DNA of 64,000 nt. Source: Amborella trichopoda (taxonomy: Eukaryota; Streptophyta; Magnoliopsida; Amborellales; Amborellaceae). The stretch is taken from contig NW_006499883.1 of the NCBI RefSeq assembly GCF_000471905.2, forward strand, positions 3,339,468 to 3,403,467. The letters run 5' to 3'. Position 1 is the first letter of the stretch, and each line of letters starts with the position of its first letter. The notes under the pieces were generated by a model. That model did no database searches, was not told the DNA's origin, and worked only from the letters and a program-made list of their open reading frames with translations. Both the position numbers and the translations under genes were made by a program. Shown here in pieces: positions 36,901-45,918 of this stretch.

Positions 36901-39900
36901 GTTCATCCATAAGAGGCTAGATGATTTGTAGCAGCATTAGATCCTTGAGAGGTATTGAATTCCATTTTACATTCAGGTTACTGCAGAACAAGAAAAAATG
37001 GAATGGTATAAAATTTGGATAAGTCCATGATTTTCTCAAAGTTTCCTCTAGTTTTACTTGGTTTAATTGTCTATTGTTATATCTATATAATGCGAAATGA
37101 ATCATATAATTGTTAGGTACAATATATACTAGCTTTAGAGAATGAAGTACTCAATCTTTCTTCTTCCTTTTTTTTATTTTTTATTTTATTCGCTCATTGC
37201 ATCCAAGTTGATCGTTACTGTGGTTATAATCCCACAATTGTGTTCTTGTCCAATTAAAAGCACTTGAGCTTCTAATATTTGGTTCTTCAAGTATTTGGAG
37301 ATTAAACCCAAAGATATGGTTATGCAGCATTGATGTGACTTTAAGCAATTGTGGGTAGTTTTTTTATGTGCCCTCATGCATTTGTATGTTTCTATATTTG
37401 GTTTGATGTTCATATAACTCAGATTGAACATGTATGTCATCTATCTTTTGCATGATCTTTTGTAAATCATACTATTTTCTCAGGAAGATGGAATATTAGT
37501 GATCCCAACTACCCCAGATCCTCCTTTAATGCTCAAGTCAAAGAGAACCTCGTGTGATGAGTTGGAGAACAGAGCTTTTATATTATTAAGTATTGCAGGG
37601 ATGTCTGGTTGCTGTCAGGTATCTATGTTTGGTGTTTTCATACTTCTTTTGACCAGTATTATGTATTTCAAATCAATGTATGCAGTTTTTGCCCTATCTG
37701 CTTATGCTTACATTTCTTGTTCCCAGGCTACCATCCCTTTAGGAAAACATGATGGCTGTCCAATATCACTTTCATTTATAGCTTCATATGGAGGGGACAG
37801 ATTTCTTCTTGGTACTCTTCTAGATTTGTACTCTTCTCTTCAAAAACATGCCAGTATTATTTCCGATATGCAACCCTTATCAGATAGTGAAGGAGACATG
37901 GAAACTGCAGAGCTCTTCAAAGAAAAGGTTTGTTTGACACAAGTTTGTGTGTATATGTATACATACACATGTTCCTGCAGATATTAGATTTGTAAGATGC
38001 TTCTGTATTGCTTTGATCTTAAGATAGCTCCTATCTTGATTCGAAGCATGTGCTTGTTCCTAAATTATATTCTTTTATTGTTCTTTTGCACTTAGATTTG
38101 TAGGCCCAGTATTAATTGTGAATTAGAATTACCTGGTAATGGACTGGAGATGCTACCCTTCCAGACTTAGTTTGATCTTGAAGAGAAACTACGAGCTGTT
38201 TCTATGATTGTCACATTCATCGGAATTGCAGGGTCTTTTAAGCAAATAACAATTCTGTCCTGGAATTTATATTCTCCTTTAATTGGTTTCTCCTCTGTGT
38301 AGGGTAATGCTGCATTTAAGAGAAAGCAGTGGAATAAAGCTGTCAATTTTTATACTGAAGCTATCAAAATAAATGGTGAAAGTGCAACTTTTTACTCCAA
38401 CCGTGCCGCAGCTTACTTAGAATTGGGGTGGTATGGCATTCATGTTTCTCCCAAAGTTCATTCATAAGTTAATGTTACCTAGACATGCACATATGTATAT
38501 GATTTGGATGCATGTTGAGACACAGAAAGACATATCCCTGTGATTATTATTTTACAATAAAATAATAGATTTTAAGGTAAATATATTATGTTTTATATAG
38601 AATTGGCATTTGGTAACCAGCATAACATGACACAAGATGTCTTAGGTTGAAACCCCAGCTTGTGCTCTACTATTTTTTTAATGTGCCCCATTTCTGAAAG
38701 TGTTGAGACTGTATCCAAATGTTTATACATGTCAACAAGTGACATGGCAGCAGGAATTGAGTGTCAGAGTGACATTGTTCATAAGTAGGTTTTTTCTTTT
38801 GCATGCATGTCTGGTAGCTTTGCTGACTGTGTTTGATCCTGCAGTTTTCAACAAGCCGAAGCTGATTGTAATCAGGCAATTCTACTTGATAAAAAGGTGA
38901 CATTTTAAGAGCATATTCAAATTTATATTTTCGTTTTTCTGATGAATGACTTTGCTTTATTATTCGCTGTTGTTTGCTCTTGTGGTGATCTAGACCTTGT
39001 CCAACCCAAGTTATTGATGTTCTTAGAAACTTCTTATGAAAATTTCAACTCATTGATGTTCTTGCATATTAAAAGTATTTCACATGCTTTCTTGTTGACT
39101 TTTGCCTTTGCTTTTTTTTTTTCTCTTTTTTTTTTCTGTGCAATTGATTATATCCCTTGTTTCTTGATTTAAGTAATAAAGAAGTTGACTAACCAGGGAA
39201 AGCGGACATGTATCAAAAAGATGGTGACACCGAATTTTTGTATATAGAACCTTATTGATTCAACTTCTATATGGATGAGCTGTTACAAGCCCGATTTATG
39301 CATCAGACTCATTGAAACCCTTCTTCGTGGGAAAGAAAGGAATAATGAAGGCTTTACATCATATGATAGTTTGGATTTATCTCGGGCATCATTCCTTCTT
39401 ATCCTTCCAAACTTATCATCCATCTTTCTCATATATGTTCATTTTCATTGATACCCTTTCGGCCATTCAAGGAGGAAATTCATTTGAACCGATCTTGGCA
39501 ATGGAATCGAGGGATCACGGGATCATTGAACCTTGAACATGAATCTACTTGTACTTGGGTTTCAAGGTTTCATGTATATTTTAAATGGTTGGATTTTAGG
39601 TTTTGGATTGTCTTCCATCGCTAGGTGCCTAAGCTTGTATATGAATCAATGATGAGTTCTTTCAAAGAGGTGGTTTTTGGTTTAACAGTTGCCTCTGCTG
39701 GCGACACCCACATACAGATACACACTTACATAAATGTGTATATATATAATGAGCATTGGGAAACAAGACAGTACCCTTTGAAACATTTGATACAAAAGAT
39801 AAGGAAGATACATGTATTGTGCTTCCCACATACATGTCCCTTTTTGAGCAAGAGCTTACAAACTTGATTCACTTTAAACTTATGGCCTCATTGAACAATT

Positions 39901-41825
39901 TTTCTATTGGTCTAATGGAAGTTACGGTGTTTAAGTATCCTATTTTAATTGTACGCAAGTTTTTTAAGGACTAGTTGGTTTATCCTTATGACTGACATCC
40001 TGTTTTTCAAATCCATACTTTCTTAAACCAACATGTTTTGCACTTTGTGCATCAAAATGTACACCCTCTTTAATTATCCAAAGGTTTAAAGAACTGTATG
40101 TATAGTACAGAGATTAACATGCGGAGATAATTAATAAGAAACATTTTTTGATGCATTTTTTATGCATAATAAGCATGACTAATTGTGTCCTATTAATAAT
40201 ATATTATTTCCATGTGTAGAATGTGAAAGCTTATTTAAGGCGAGGAACTGCAAGGGAAAATCTTTTGTCCTATAAGGAAGCAGCTCAAGGTAAAATTGTG
40301 AATGATTATGTGGTTATAGCTTGGAGGGTTATCTAGTATTATGTGATAATTGAAATTGTTTTTGTTAATAGAGGATTCAACTGGTGAGAATGATACTCTT
40401 AATTTTTGAATGACGTGTTCCACCCTGATGTCCTCACAACTAATGATATCCTGAAAATTATAATGATAGAGATATTTTAAAGTTGGTGTCTTCCTGTTGT
40501 ACTCGCATAGGATTATGATGTTTGTATTGTATATGTCTGCTAGAGTGGGAAGAAATTTCCTTGTGATTCTTGTCTAACATTAACACAATAAAAAATAGGG
40601 AAATTTACAAATAAATCCATTTTTTTGAATTTAGAAATAGTACCTTGTATTTCATAATTCACACTAAGTTCCACTTTTTTGAGCGTATGGTGTATTTTAA
40701 TTTAATTTATTTTCTGTATATTGGATTGAGCTTAAATTTGAGACATCCATACTTCTCACCATCACACACCTAAAAAAGTTTAAAAAATAAATCAATAATA
40801 AAATAACCAAAATACCCTACATTCAGGGGTACTTTTGGCAATTTTATTTATTCAAAGTATTTTTTTTTTTATAAATGTTTTATAGGTGCATGATTATAAG
40901 AAGTATGCATGTCCCAAATTTGAGATTAATTTGATTTATGGAAGAATACAATAAAATTAAAATTCATTATGCTCTCAGGTGTAAAAAAAATGAGATTTAA
41001 ATATAAAATATGAAACGTGGGACTATTTCTAAATTCTGAAAATAAAATGACACTTCTCCATGAATTTCCCAAGAAAATATATGGGTGTCTGTTTTTCATT
41101 TTTCTAGCACATGGTTTGGTACCATTGGTTCATTGTTCACAAATATTGATACTCTAGATGCGGAAGCAGTGGGATTCAATAGCATACTGTTCCAAATCTT
41201 ATAAGAAAGTTTATCTATCTAGATGTGGAAGCACTAGGACTGATGGCCTACCATTTTCAGATCTTATAGGACTGATCCCTCTCTCTTCACACACACACAT
41301 ACACACACAGCTCGCATGTTCGTGTACACACTAGTATAATCATTACCGTCTTTTGAGAAAAGGGTTTCTAAAGATCTTCAATGGCTTGCCACCTCATTTC
41401 CCACAAGTTACCTTGTTCACATCACCTAGTTTATAATATCTTGTTATCAGGATGCCTCATTATTGGAAGGTCCTTCCCTTTTCCTGTGGGCTTGCATGGT
41501 GTATGGAGCAACTGAGCAAGAGGCCAACAGCCATTCTTGCTGATTTTGCTACAAACTTCACTGACTTTTTCAGTATTTCCGTATTTTTTGTTTCTGTGAC
41601 CTGAATACTCATGAACTGAGTTGCAGCTTTTATGAAAGGGCTTTCTTGGTATTTTCATTCACTATTCTGTTCTTGTTTGGTTGCGCATATATAGATCTAA
41701 ATTCATCAGTAAGCATGGTAATATCTCTTGTTCTTGCAGATTTCAGGCATGCTCTAGTATTAGAACCCCAAAACAAGGCAGCCCTTCAGGCAGAAAAACG
41801 GCTAAAGAAGAAGGTAACAGGCTAA
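11631..41825 (+). CDS. OM64: OM64/Toc64-type outer-membrane TPR protein, 13 exons
   Basis: Exons: 11631-11878, 12559-12711, 14297-14421, 23950-24075, 34935-35117, 35292-35433, 35965-36133, 37484-37618, 37727-37927, 38303-38430, 38845-38896, 40220-40289, 41740-41825. The introns follow GT-AG and phases agree, giving 605 codons and a TAA. Numbering from 11631: membrane anchor 22-37 followed by KRRRK; amidase-signature domain about 60-480; three TPRs about 492-595. The two-carboxylate-clamp residues that bind Hsp70/Hsp90 tails are present (K492, N496, N527, K557, R561). In the family, OM64 is a mitochondrial outer-membrane receptor helping precursor import; OEP64/Toc64 is the plastid paralogue. 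SNPKVW before the anchor and the TPR sequence favour OM64. The amidase triad positions are K81, S158 and C182 (Ser in active amidases). Exon 1 has no in-frame ATG, so the true start is unresolved. Introns 3 and 4 are TE-filled. Confidence 0.9.
13575..13848. mobile_element. MITE with GGGAAATTTATC ends in OM64 intron 2
   Basis: Left end GGGAAATTTATCAAGATACC and right end GATAAATTTCCC are inverted. Inside, a segment of about 103 bp (starting GAACTATTCA at 13605 and 13708) is tandemly duplicated with few changes. The flanks show no clear target duplication, so the family (Mutator-like is likely for this end type) is not certain. Confidence 0.65.
14560..16805 (+). mobile_element. RTE-type LINE, 5' block (endonuclease and RT remnants)
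   Basis: Endonuclease words appear at 14600-15260: [28 protein letters not shown]-like after a frame change, [10 protein letters not shown] and [12 protein letters not shown] follows: [20 protein letters not shown] (16258-16320), [14 protein letters not shown] (16360-16400, first catalytic Asp), and LFVDD in place of FADD (about 16640). These belong to plant RTE elements. Frames are broken many times. A 48-bp hairpin is present near the 5' end. The block stops abruptly at about 16805, and an overlapping piece resumes at 22936. Confidence 0.8.
14722..14863. repeat. Perfect 42-bp inverted repeat inside the LINE
   Basis: Arm 14722-14763 is the exact reverse complement of 14822-14863, and with one mismatch the arms extend to 14769/14816 (48 bp). 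The loop is a T-rich/A-rich stretch that is itself nearly self-complementary. The right arm encodes native LINE sequence (APQVGLE...IK) leading into FWEDMD; the left arm is the inverted extra copy. Confidence 0.92.
16806..17095 (-). repeat. Inverted fragment of the copia-2 LTR end
   Basis: This stretch is the reverse complement, with about 15% differences, of 22655-22935, the 3' end of the copia-2 3' LTR. Landmarks include ACTAATAAAACTTCTTTTAT and TTACAAAGGTCCAATTACAA. It occupies the place where a direct 5' LTR would be expected and abuts LINE sequence on its left. Confidence 0.8.
17280..21033 (+). pseudogene. Degenerate copia-2 internal region (gag-pol)
   Basis: gag words ([20 protein letters not shown], 17464-17530) and a zinc knuckle [11 protein letters not shown] (about 17760) come first. 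Protease reads LNSGATIHM (about 17893), Asn replacing the catalytic Asp. GAG-pre-integrase is [11 protein letters not shown] (18270). The integrase Glu region is [20 protein letters not shown] (18750). About 19035-19054 jumps directly from integrase C-terminus to the RT middle ([18 protein letters not shown]), so much of RT is deleted. RNase H is good: [17 protein letters not shown] (19695) and SRHID (19870). RNase H is then split by a hAT insertion and ends at a polypurine tract (21024-21033). Many stops. Confidence 0.8.
19936..20887. mobile_element. Non-autonomous hAT element in copia-2 RNase H (952 bp)
   Basis: Left end CAATGTTTTAAAATGCGGG; right end on the - strand CAGTTTTTTAAAATGCAGCC. 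Flanks are both TCACATAC (19928-19935 and 20888-20895), a perfect 8-bp target duplication. GATGCGGC-type subterminal motifs occur at both ends. The interior is AT-rich with no transposase. The copia frame continues across the site (EIEITY before, [15 protein letters not shown] after). Confidence 0.92.
21034..22935 (+). repeat. 3' LTR of copia-2 (about 1.9 kb)
   Basis: Starts TGTTAGGCATTTGTGGC right after the polypurine tract AAGTGGGAGA. A TATA box (CTATAAATAGG, 22349-22359) is followed by pyrimidine-rich CTCTCTATATC repeats. The right end is taken at TAGTTCA (22935), where LINE sequence resumes, so that edge is inferred. Its last 280 bp occur inverted at 16806-17095. The length is large for copia, so part may be a further insertion. 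Confidence 0.6.
22349..22359 (+). promoter_or_regulatory. TATA box of copia-2 LTR
   Basis: CTATAAATAGG, followed within 20-60 bp by pyrimidine-rich initiator-like sequence, as in LTR promoters. There is no evidence that it is active. Confidence 0.5.
22936..23681 (+). mobile_element. RTE-type LINE, 3' block
   Basis: It begins about 110 bp upstream of where the left block stopped, so LEGCA/WRDALES-GFKIS sequence is present twice (16700-16805 and 22945-23050). It continues with the RT C-terminal domain: [32 protein letters not shown] (23222-23280), [28 protein letters not shown] (23376). It ends PNSWEKALT then GACGATGATAG, the TGATGA-type tail usual for RTE elements. Several stops. Confidence 0.8.
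24928..24984 (+). repeat. (GT)n(GA)n microsatellite
   Basis: About eight GT units pass directly into about 19 GA units with one interrupting A. Likely polymorphic in length. Confidence 0.95.
25200..25443 (-). mobile_element. 5'-truncated LINE tail
   Basis: A T-run at the left (25200-25211) is the poly(A) tail of a retroposon on the - strand. Flanks TTCTATAATTGAATCGCTT (25181-25199) and TTCTATTATTGAATTGCTT (25444-25462) match at 17 of 19 positions, a target duplication. The tail GTTATCAAAAAA resembles the 3' end of the larger L1 at 33530. No coding remains. Confidence 0.75.
25870..26560 (+). pseudogene. L1 ORF1 remnant (DUF4283-like RNA-binding region)
   Basis: A Pro/Ser-rich leader (about 25690-25990) precedes words typical of plant LINE/gag DUF4283 proteins: [16 protein letters not shown] (26050), [12 protein letters not shown] (26130), and, after frame changes, [20 protein letters not shown] (26290-26350) with [19 protein letters not shown] (26405-26460). 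At least two frameshifts. No zinc knuckle is seen before the gap. Binding of the element's own RNA is inferred from family. Confidence 0.6.
26561..28909 (+). other. Extremely C-rich ORF1-ORF2 region with assembly gap
   Basis: About 1.5 kb before and 180 bp after the gap are pyrimidine-rich on the + strand (runs of CCTCCC, CTTCC, CCCCAC), giving Pro/Ser/Leu-rich frames in any reading and Arg/Gly-rich ones on the other strand. Positions 28043-28729 (687 bases) are N. Long open frames across the N run are artefacts. A low-complexity tail of ORF1 is the simplest reading. Confidence 0.6.
28043..28729. other. Assembly gap (687 N)
   Basis: Unresolved bases inside the C-rich region of the L1 element. 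The true gap size is unknown. Confidence 0.99.
29165..29890 (+). pseudogene. L1 ORF2: apurinic endonuclease domain
   Basis: Begins ATGAAGATCCTTCC..., giving [19 protein letters not shown], the usual start of plant L1 ORF2 (WNIRGLG). Catalytic-motif matches: LALIETKL (Glu), GDFNI (Asp-x-Asn), and SDHYPI (29835, Asp-His). Frameshifts near 29680 and stops after 29700 break the frame. Its product would nick target DNA at T-rich sites. Confidence 0.85.
30482..31350 (+). pseudogene. L1 ORF2: reverse transcriptase domain
   Basis: An open frame of 257 codons covers RT blocks: [88 protein letters not shown] and [16 protein letters not shown] frameshift near 31215 moves YADDTLVF (the catalytic Asp pair) to another frame. 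The first catalytic position reads IEWEKVYD, where KIDFEKAYD is usual, so an Asp to Glu change is likely. Inactive as it stands. Confidence 0.88.
31351..32640 (+). pseudogene. L1 ORF2: thumb, linker and zf-RVT domain
   Basis: Contains [20 protein letters not shown] (31510-31570), [19 protein letters not shown] (31606-31665), and the zf-RVT region with Cys/His spacing [19 protein letters not shown] (32438-32495) followed by [14 protein letters not shown]. These follow RT in plant L1 elements. Frame changes occur near 31340, 31490, 31780 and 32330. Confidence 0.8.
32890..33328 (+). pseudogene. L1 ORF2: C-terminal RNase H domain
   Basis: [20 protein letters not shown] (32890-32950) is the RNase H opening, with the first Asp. 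The Glu position lies near [13 protein letters not shown] (33018-33055), reading KVMALL where EAxAL is usual, so the Glu appears lost. [14 protein letters not shown] (33080-33120) holds the third acidic residue, and [13 protein letters not shown] (33220-33258) the last. One in-frame stop interrupts at about 32980 and one at 33199. Confidence 0.75.
40598..41070. mobile_element. MITE with GGGAAATT ends in OM64 intron 12
   Basis: Left arm GGGAAATTTACAAATAAATC (40598) and, on the other strand from 41070, GGGAAATTCATGGAGAAGTG. Both arms continue with AATTTAGAAATAGT(A/C)CC, giving imperfect terminal inverted repeats of about 60 bp. Flanking TAAAAAATA and AAGAAAATA agree at 7 of 9 positions, a weak Mutator-type duplication. 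Confidence 0.65.
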
Positions 41826-43194
41826 TCATTCAAAGTGGGTTGGGAAAAAATAATGACATTTTTGATATATGAATCTCATTCTTCTGCCATAACAGTGGCC
41901 GGACCGTAAAGATATGTTCTGGTGAGTGCTGTGGCTTCTTAGCAATTTTGTCACTTCCTCTGTAAAATACAAAATAACCTGATTATCATAGAAGGAAGAT
42001 CAATGATAAAGAGACCTCCATAATCTATGAAGGTCATTAGGAAGGGTTTCTTAATGAGCTTACAGAAAATAATGGCATTTGGGTCTCCATCTCAGTATCT
42101 TGGGAAGAATGTGTAAAAGTTAGTTTTTGGGGAGAGAGTTCAGGTTTCCTGAAGGACATGGTTTCTATGATTCCCCTCTTAAAATATATTTTTCAGATAA
42201 TATGTAAAAATAAATAAATTTATTAAAAATAATAATTTTATAAATAAAACATTTGAGCCGTTAATTTCAACTGTTTTTAGATTGGACTGCCCATTTGCAT
42301 CCATCTTTAAAATGGATTCTTTATACCTCAGGGGATACAAATGTATAAATGTGTCCTTTGAAACAATTTTCCTTTTCTGAATGCTTGTGAATCCGGATCC
42401 TAATCTTTGGTTCTTAAAAAGGATAAGAACTGGAATGGTTCCTCTCTCTCTCTCTCTGCTATGAAACGCTGATGCCTGAGAATCCAGCTATATTATTTTG
42501 TGCATCGGAAACACTTGGATTGTTGTTTGCATATGCATACTGCCAATGAAATGAATTGTAGGTGATTTTCATAGAATTACCTGAAGGTTACAGTGGATGA
42601 AAGCTATCAACATGCAATCTTTTACAACCGGTAATTCTTTGCTTCGGAAAGTGAATGGAAACATAGTTTGTGTTATCAGGGTTGGACTAGCCCTCTTAGG
42701 GTTTGATTCAGTTAATCCAACTGCCGGTTGAACTATAGTTAGATTGTACTTACTAAAAAAAAAAAAAAAAAAAAATAAAAAATAAAATATAAACTATATG
42801 TTGAGAAAAAGTTAGCTCAGCTTTGTTAGTACATTTGGTCAAAACCTCTTAAAAATTTATTTTTAAGATGGATTTTTGGAACTAATTTTTAAGGACATGT
42901 AATCTCTTACATGGATCATGAATATGAAAAAATAATAATTTTAAAAATTAAAAATAATAATTATATTTAAAAAACATTTTAGATTGTTAGTTTCAATTGT
43001 TTTTATATGGACCACCTACTTGCATCCATCTTTAAGATGGATGCTTTATATCTCGGGGATTGCAAATTTAGAAATGTGCTTCCCTATGAAACAATTTTCC
43101 TTTTCAAAAGTACATTCACTTTAAGATGGGTTTCAAAAGGTATAATATTAAATTTGCACTCCATACGAAAATAAAATATAGAAAAATATAAAAT
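41826..43194. other. OM64 3' flank, AT-rich, with a diverged direct repeat
   Basis: No gene seen. 42200-42385 and 42930-43115 are diverged direct copies sharing TTTTAGATTG, TTGCATCCATCTTTAA(A/G)ATGGA, TTTATA(C/T)CTC(A/G)GGG and GAAACAATTTTCCTTTTC. A 21-base A-run lies at 42755-42775. The OM64 transcript end is probably within the first few hundred bases, but no polyadenylation signal can be chosen. Confidence 0.55.
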
Positions 43195-43393
43195 GAGACT
43201 ATTTACTTTTAATATAAGGAGGTTACAATTCTCGTTAATTGTTAGATGTGAAATTGGATGGTTGAGTGTATGATATTGGATACGTATAAAGTTTATAACA
43301 AATTTTTTTGAATTTTATGATTCCACCAATAGACGAGTTTCACATCTAATGGCTAAGATTGAGTGTGACTTTGTATTAAAAATAAATAATCCT
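43195..43393. mobile_element. Fold-back MITE, copy 1
   Basis: Left arm GAGACTATTTACTTTTAATA and right arm (- strand from 43393) AGGATTATTTATTTTTAATA; both arms reach TTAGATGTGAAA. It belongs to the same family as the next element and lies 10 bp from it, in the same orientation. Confidence 0.6.
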
Positions 43394-43402
43394 ATAGTAC
43401 AT

Positions 43403-43601
43403 GAGACTATTTATTTTCATTACATAAAGATCACAATTATTCCTAGTTATTAGATGTTAAATTGGATGGTTTGGGATGCATCACAAAGTTCAATTTTTTT
43501 TTTTTGGACTTTAAATGTAGTTAGTGATTTTCTTAAACCATCCAATTTAAAATCTAACGAACAATAGGGATAATGATCTCTAACAAAAAGTAAATGATCC
43601 C
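43403..43601. mobile_element. Fold-back MITE, copy 2
   Basis: Left arm GAGACTATTTATTTTCATTA and right arm (- strand from 43601) GGGATCATTTACTTTTTGTT. Arms share AAATTGGATGGTTT near the centre, so the whole could fold into a hairpin. No target duplication found. Confidence 0.65.
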
Positions 43602-43699
43602 TTTTGTATACCTTTCTATACAGTAATATTATCATTATCCCAAAAAGAACTTTCCAAAAGATCGGAAAATTATATTATCTATTTCTTGGTTTATTGACC

Positions 43700-43702
<3 letters not shown>

Positions 43703-43750
<48 letters not shown>

Positions 43751-43757
43751 TCTCTCC
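43703..43757 (+). repeat. (CT)n microsatellite
   Basis: About 27 CT units with one CC interruption. Confidence 0.95.
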
Positions 43758-43818
43758 ATTTCAACGTTCGATTCTCCAAAGGCCTTCATATAACCCGGTC
43801 TCCATAATTTAGTATTTT

Positions 43819-43930
43819 ATCTTCAATCATTTTCTGTATGAAAAATGAGTTTTATTGGTTAACGATAGGAATTTATCTTCAATCATTTTCTGTATGAAAA
43901 ATGAGTTTTATTGGTTAACGATAGGAATTT
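43819..43930 (+). repeat. 56-bp perfect tandem duplication
   Basis: Units 43819-43874 and 43875-43930 appear identical (ATCTTCAATCATTTTCTGTA... to ...GATAGGAATTT). No coding context. Confidence 0.95.
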
Positions 43931-44317
43931 ATTGCTGGAATTTATATAAGGTTGCAACTTTAAAATGTAGAATTAAAGATTCATCTCATAAATCCATCAT
44001 AAATGTTGTTTGGATATTGAAAACTAATTGATCAAATTGACACTGAGATGTATGAATATGATAAGAAAAAAAGATTTCGAGTCAGCTAAATTATGTATCT
44101 TATAACACATTATTTGGACCGTCTATTTTCAAGATTTTCATGTGTTTATAGATCTACTTGATGTGAACCATTTTTAGAGTGTATGTCTTATAATTTGAGA
44201 TGAAAATAAATTCGCTAGCCATCCTAAGAATTTTTTATATCCAAATTACATTTACGATAAAATTTAGAGGTGCGCTTTTAATTGGATTGTTTAAGATTGC
44301 AACCTTATGCAAACCAT

Positions 44318-44429
44318 ACCCTTCATTGTTTATTGTTCCTTTGATCATAAATTCCGTCAGAAATATACACAATACCCTTCATTGTTTATTGTTCCTTTGA
44401 TCATAAATTCCGTCAGAAATATACACAAT
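44318..44429 (+). repeat. Second 56-bp perfect tandem duplication
   Basis: Units 44318-44373 and 44374-44429 appear identical (ACCCTTCATTGTTTATTGTT... to ...ATACACAAT). Unrelated in sequence to the 56-bp duplication 390 bp upstream but of the same length. Confidence 0.95.
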
Positions 44430-44570
44430 GTATACCAAAATTTGAAGTTGGATGTAATAAGGTCAATTCAAAACACTCATTTTCTTTCAATTTGTTTTTT
44501 TTTTTGGGGTAATTGAATTAATACAGCTTTCATTGCCAGTATATTTATTGTCGTAAGGGGATTTGCTAAT

Positions 44571-44794
44571 GGGATTGTCTACAAAGAGGTCATTTTTTTG
44601 TACATAGAAGTCATAATCACTCTTATCCTTTCAAAATGAGTGGTTGTAAGAGTCATTGAATAGACACAAAGATCCAAAAAATAAATTATCAGATTTTGTG
44701 ATCCGTCCGAAGCCATCCAATTTGACATCTAATGAGTGGAAATGATTGTGACTTCTATGTACAAATGATAAATGATTTATTTGTAGGTAATCCC
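44571..44794. mobile_element. Mutator-type MITE (224 bp) with 9-bp target duplication
   Basis: Ends GGGATTGTCTACAAA (left) and GGGATTACCTACAAA (right, - strand). Flanks TTTGCTAAT (44562-44570 and 44795-44803) are identical 9-mers. Arms continue with TTTGTACATAGAAGTCA(T/C)AATCA, so the element is mostly inverted repeat. The CATCCAATTTGACATCTAA core is shared with the fold-back MITEs at 43.2-43.6 kb. Confidence 0.9.
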
Positions 44795-44803
44795 TTTGCT
44801 AAT

Positions 44804-45350
44804 TATGTACACAAATAGGATCAGCATGTTTTTCTCCTCTACTTGCTCCGATGTGCCATGCATGGAACTTTGCTTTAACAAACGTTTGGAAAGATTGATC
44901 ATTTTGTTCTGCTTAACATAATAGTTTTCGTAAGTTTAGTCCGTTGATTATGTTGCTAAAATTTTATTTAGACCTACGGCCCAGCCCTGCTTGAGCAAGG
45001 CTCGAAACATATGGGATAGGACTTGGGTCGGGCCTAGGCCCGAAAATTTAGTTTAAGGCTGGAATAGAGCTATCCAATTATCACTATACAATTAGTATAA
45101 GTTAATCCATAAAATACATTTATTATATAAGATATGCATCGAAAGATTTTGCAAGCTAGGCCTGGGCCAGGCCTGACTCGAGAATATTTTGGGCCTTCTA
45201 AGTCTAGTCCACAAATCCCGTGTGTTGAACTTGGCCTGAACTCGCACCCATCTTGAAAAACGGCTAGCCAACTTGGGGCTATTGGCCAACCTATTTAATA
45301 ACTTGCAACCCAAACTCTTTTTTTCTATGATTTTCTTTTCATAGATAACA
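44804..45350. other. Intergenic DNA with GC-rich repeat-like block
   Basis: 44965-45260 has GGCCC/GGGCC-rich sequence (GGGTCGGGCCTAGGCCCG and, inverted, GCCTGGGCCAGGCCTG) of a style common in plant repeats. No family assigned and no gene seen. Confidence 0.4.
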
Positions 45351-45366
45351 TATCTTATTTATATCT

Positions 45367-45902
45367 GTTTTTTTTTTTTGAGAAAGTACGAGATTCATTA
45401 AGATAATAAAAGAATTACAAGGAGAAAGAAAAAACAAACAGAAAAAGAGACAAAATGCAAGGAGAGGATAGACAATATAGTCAGTCAAGACGTAGCATCA
45501 TTGGCCAAACAATCTGCCTTAGAGTTGAAACCACGAACAACGTGATGGAAGATAACCTCAATACCCTTAAGCATAAGAAGAATTTCATCTATGAAACCAC
45601 AAAGACGCCAAGTGGTGGAGTCTAGAAAGGAGCATCAAAAAATCTCATTTGCCGAGTCACCTTCAATGATCAACCTGGGAAAGGAAGGGTCCAATTTAGA
45701 TACCCTCATTTTCAAGGTCCACAATTTGCCTTCATCACCTTCACATGAATGAAGCCTCCTATAATAAGTCCAAATTATTGAGCCCAAATGATCTCGAAGA
45801 AGGCTTCCATATCCAGCAATCTGACCCTTCACAATGCCGTCAAAATTAAGTTTGACCCATCCAGCCGGGGGTGCTCTCCAAACAAAACTTGTGTGAAGAA
45901 AA
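45367..45902 (-). mobile_element. 5'-truncated L1 fragment with RNase H remnant
   Basis: The T-run at 45369-45381 is the poly(A) tail on the - strand. The - strand frame at 45832-45635 reads YGSLLRDHLGSIIWTYYRRL and FPRLIIEGDSANEIF, the RNase H end of an L1 ORF2. Flanks TATCTTATTTATATCT (45351-45366) and TATCCTATCTATATCT (45903-45918) match at 14 of 16 positions, giving the target duplication. Confidence 0.8.
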
Positions 45903-45918
45903 TATCCTATCTATATCT

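Noticed and set aside
36134..37483. LTR-like sequence in OM64 intron 7 (ACTATTCACAAGTACTATTCATGGTACTG area, 36310-36345)
   Set aside because: The ACTGTTCA-type repeats recall some plant LTRs, but no paired end or target duplication was found, so it is not listed as an element.
39180..39980. Open frames of 70-80 codons in OM64 intron 11
   Set aside because: No similarity, not conserved in style, lie within a spliced-out region.
11631..41825. Plastid OEP64/Toc64 as the identity of the host gene
   Set aside because: Anchor-flanking [21 protein letters not shown] and the TPR region ([20 protein letters not shown]) look closer to OM64. This is a judgement from memory of the families; a tree would decide.
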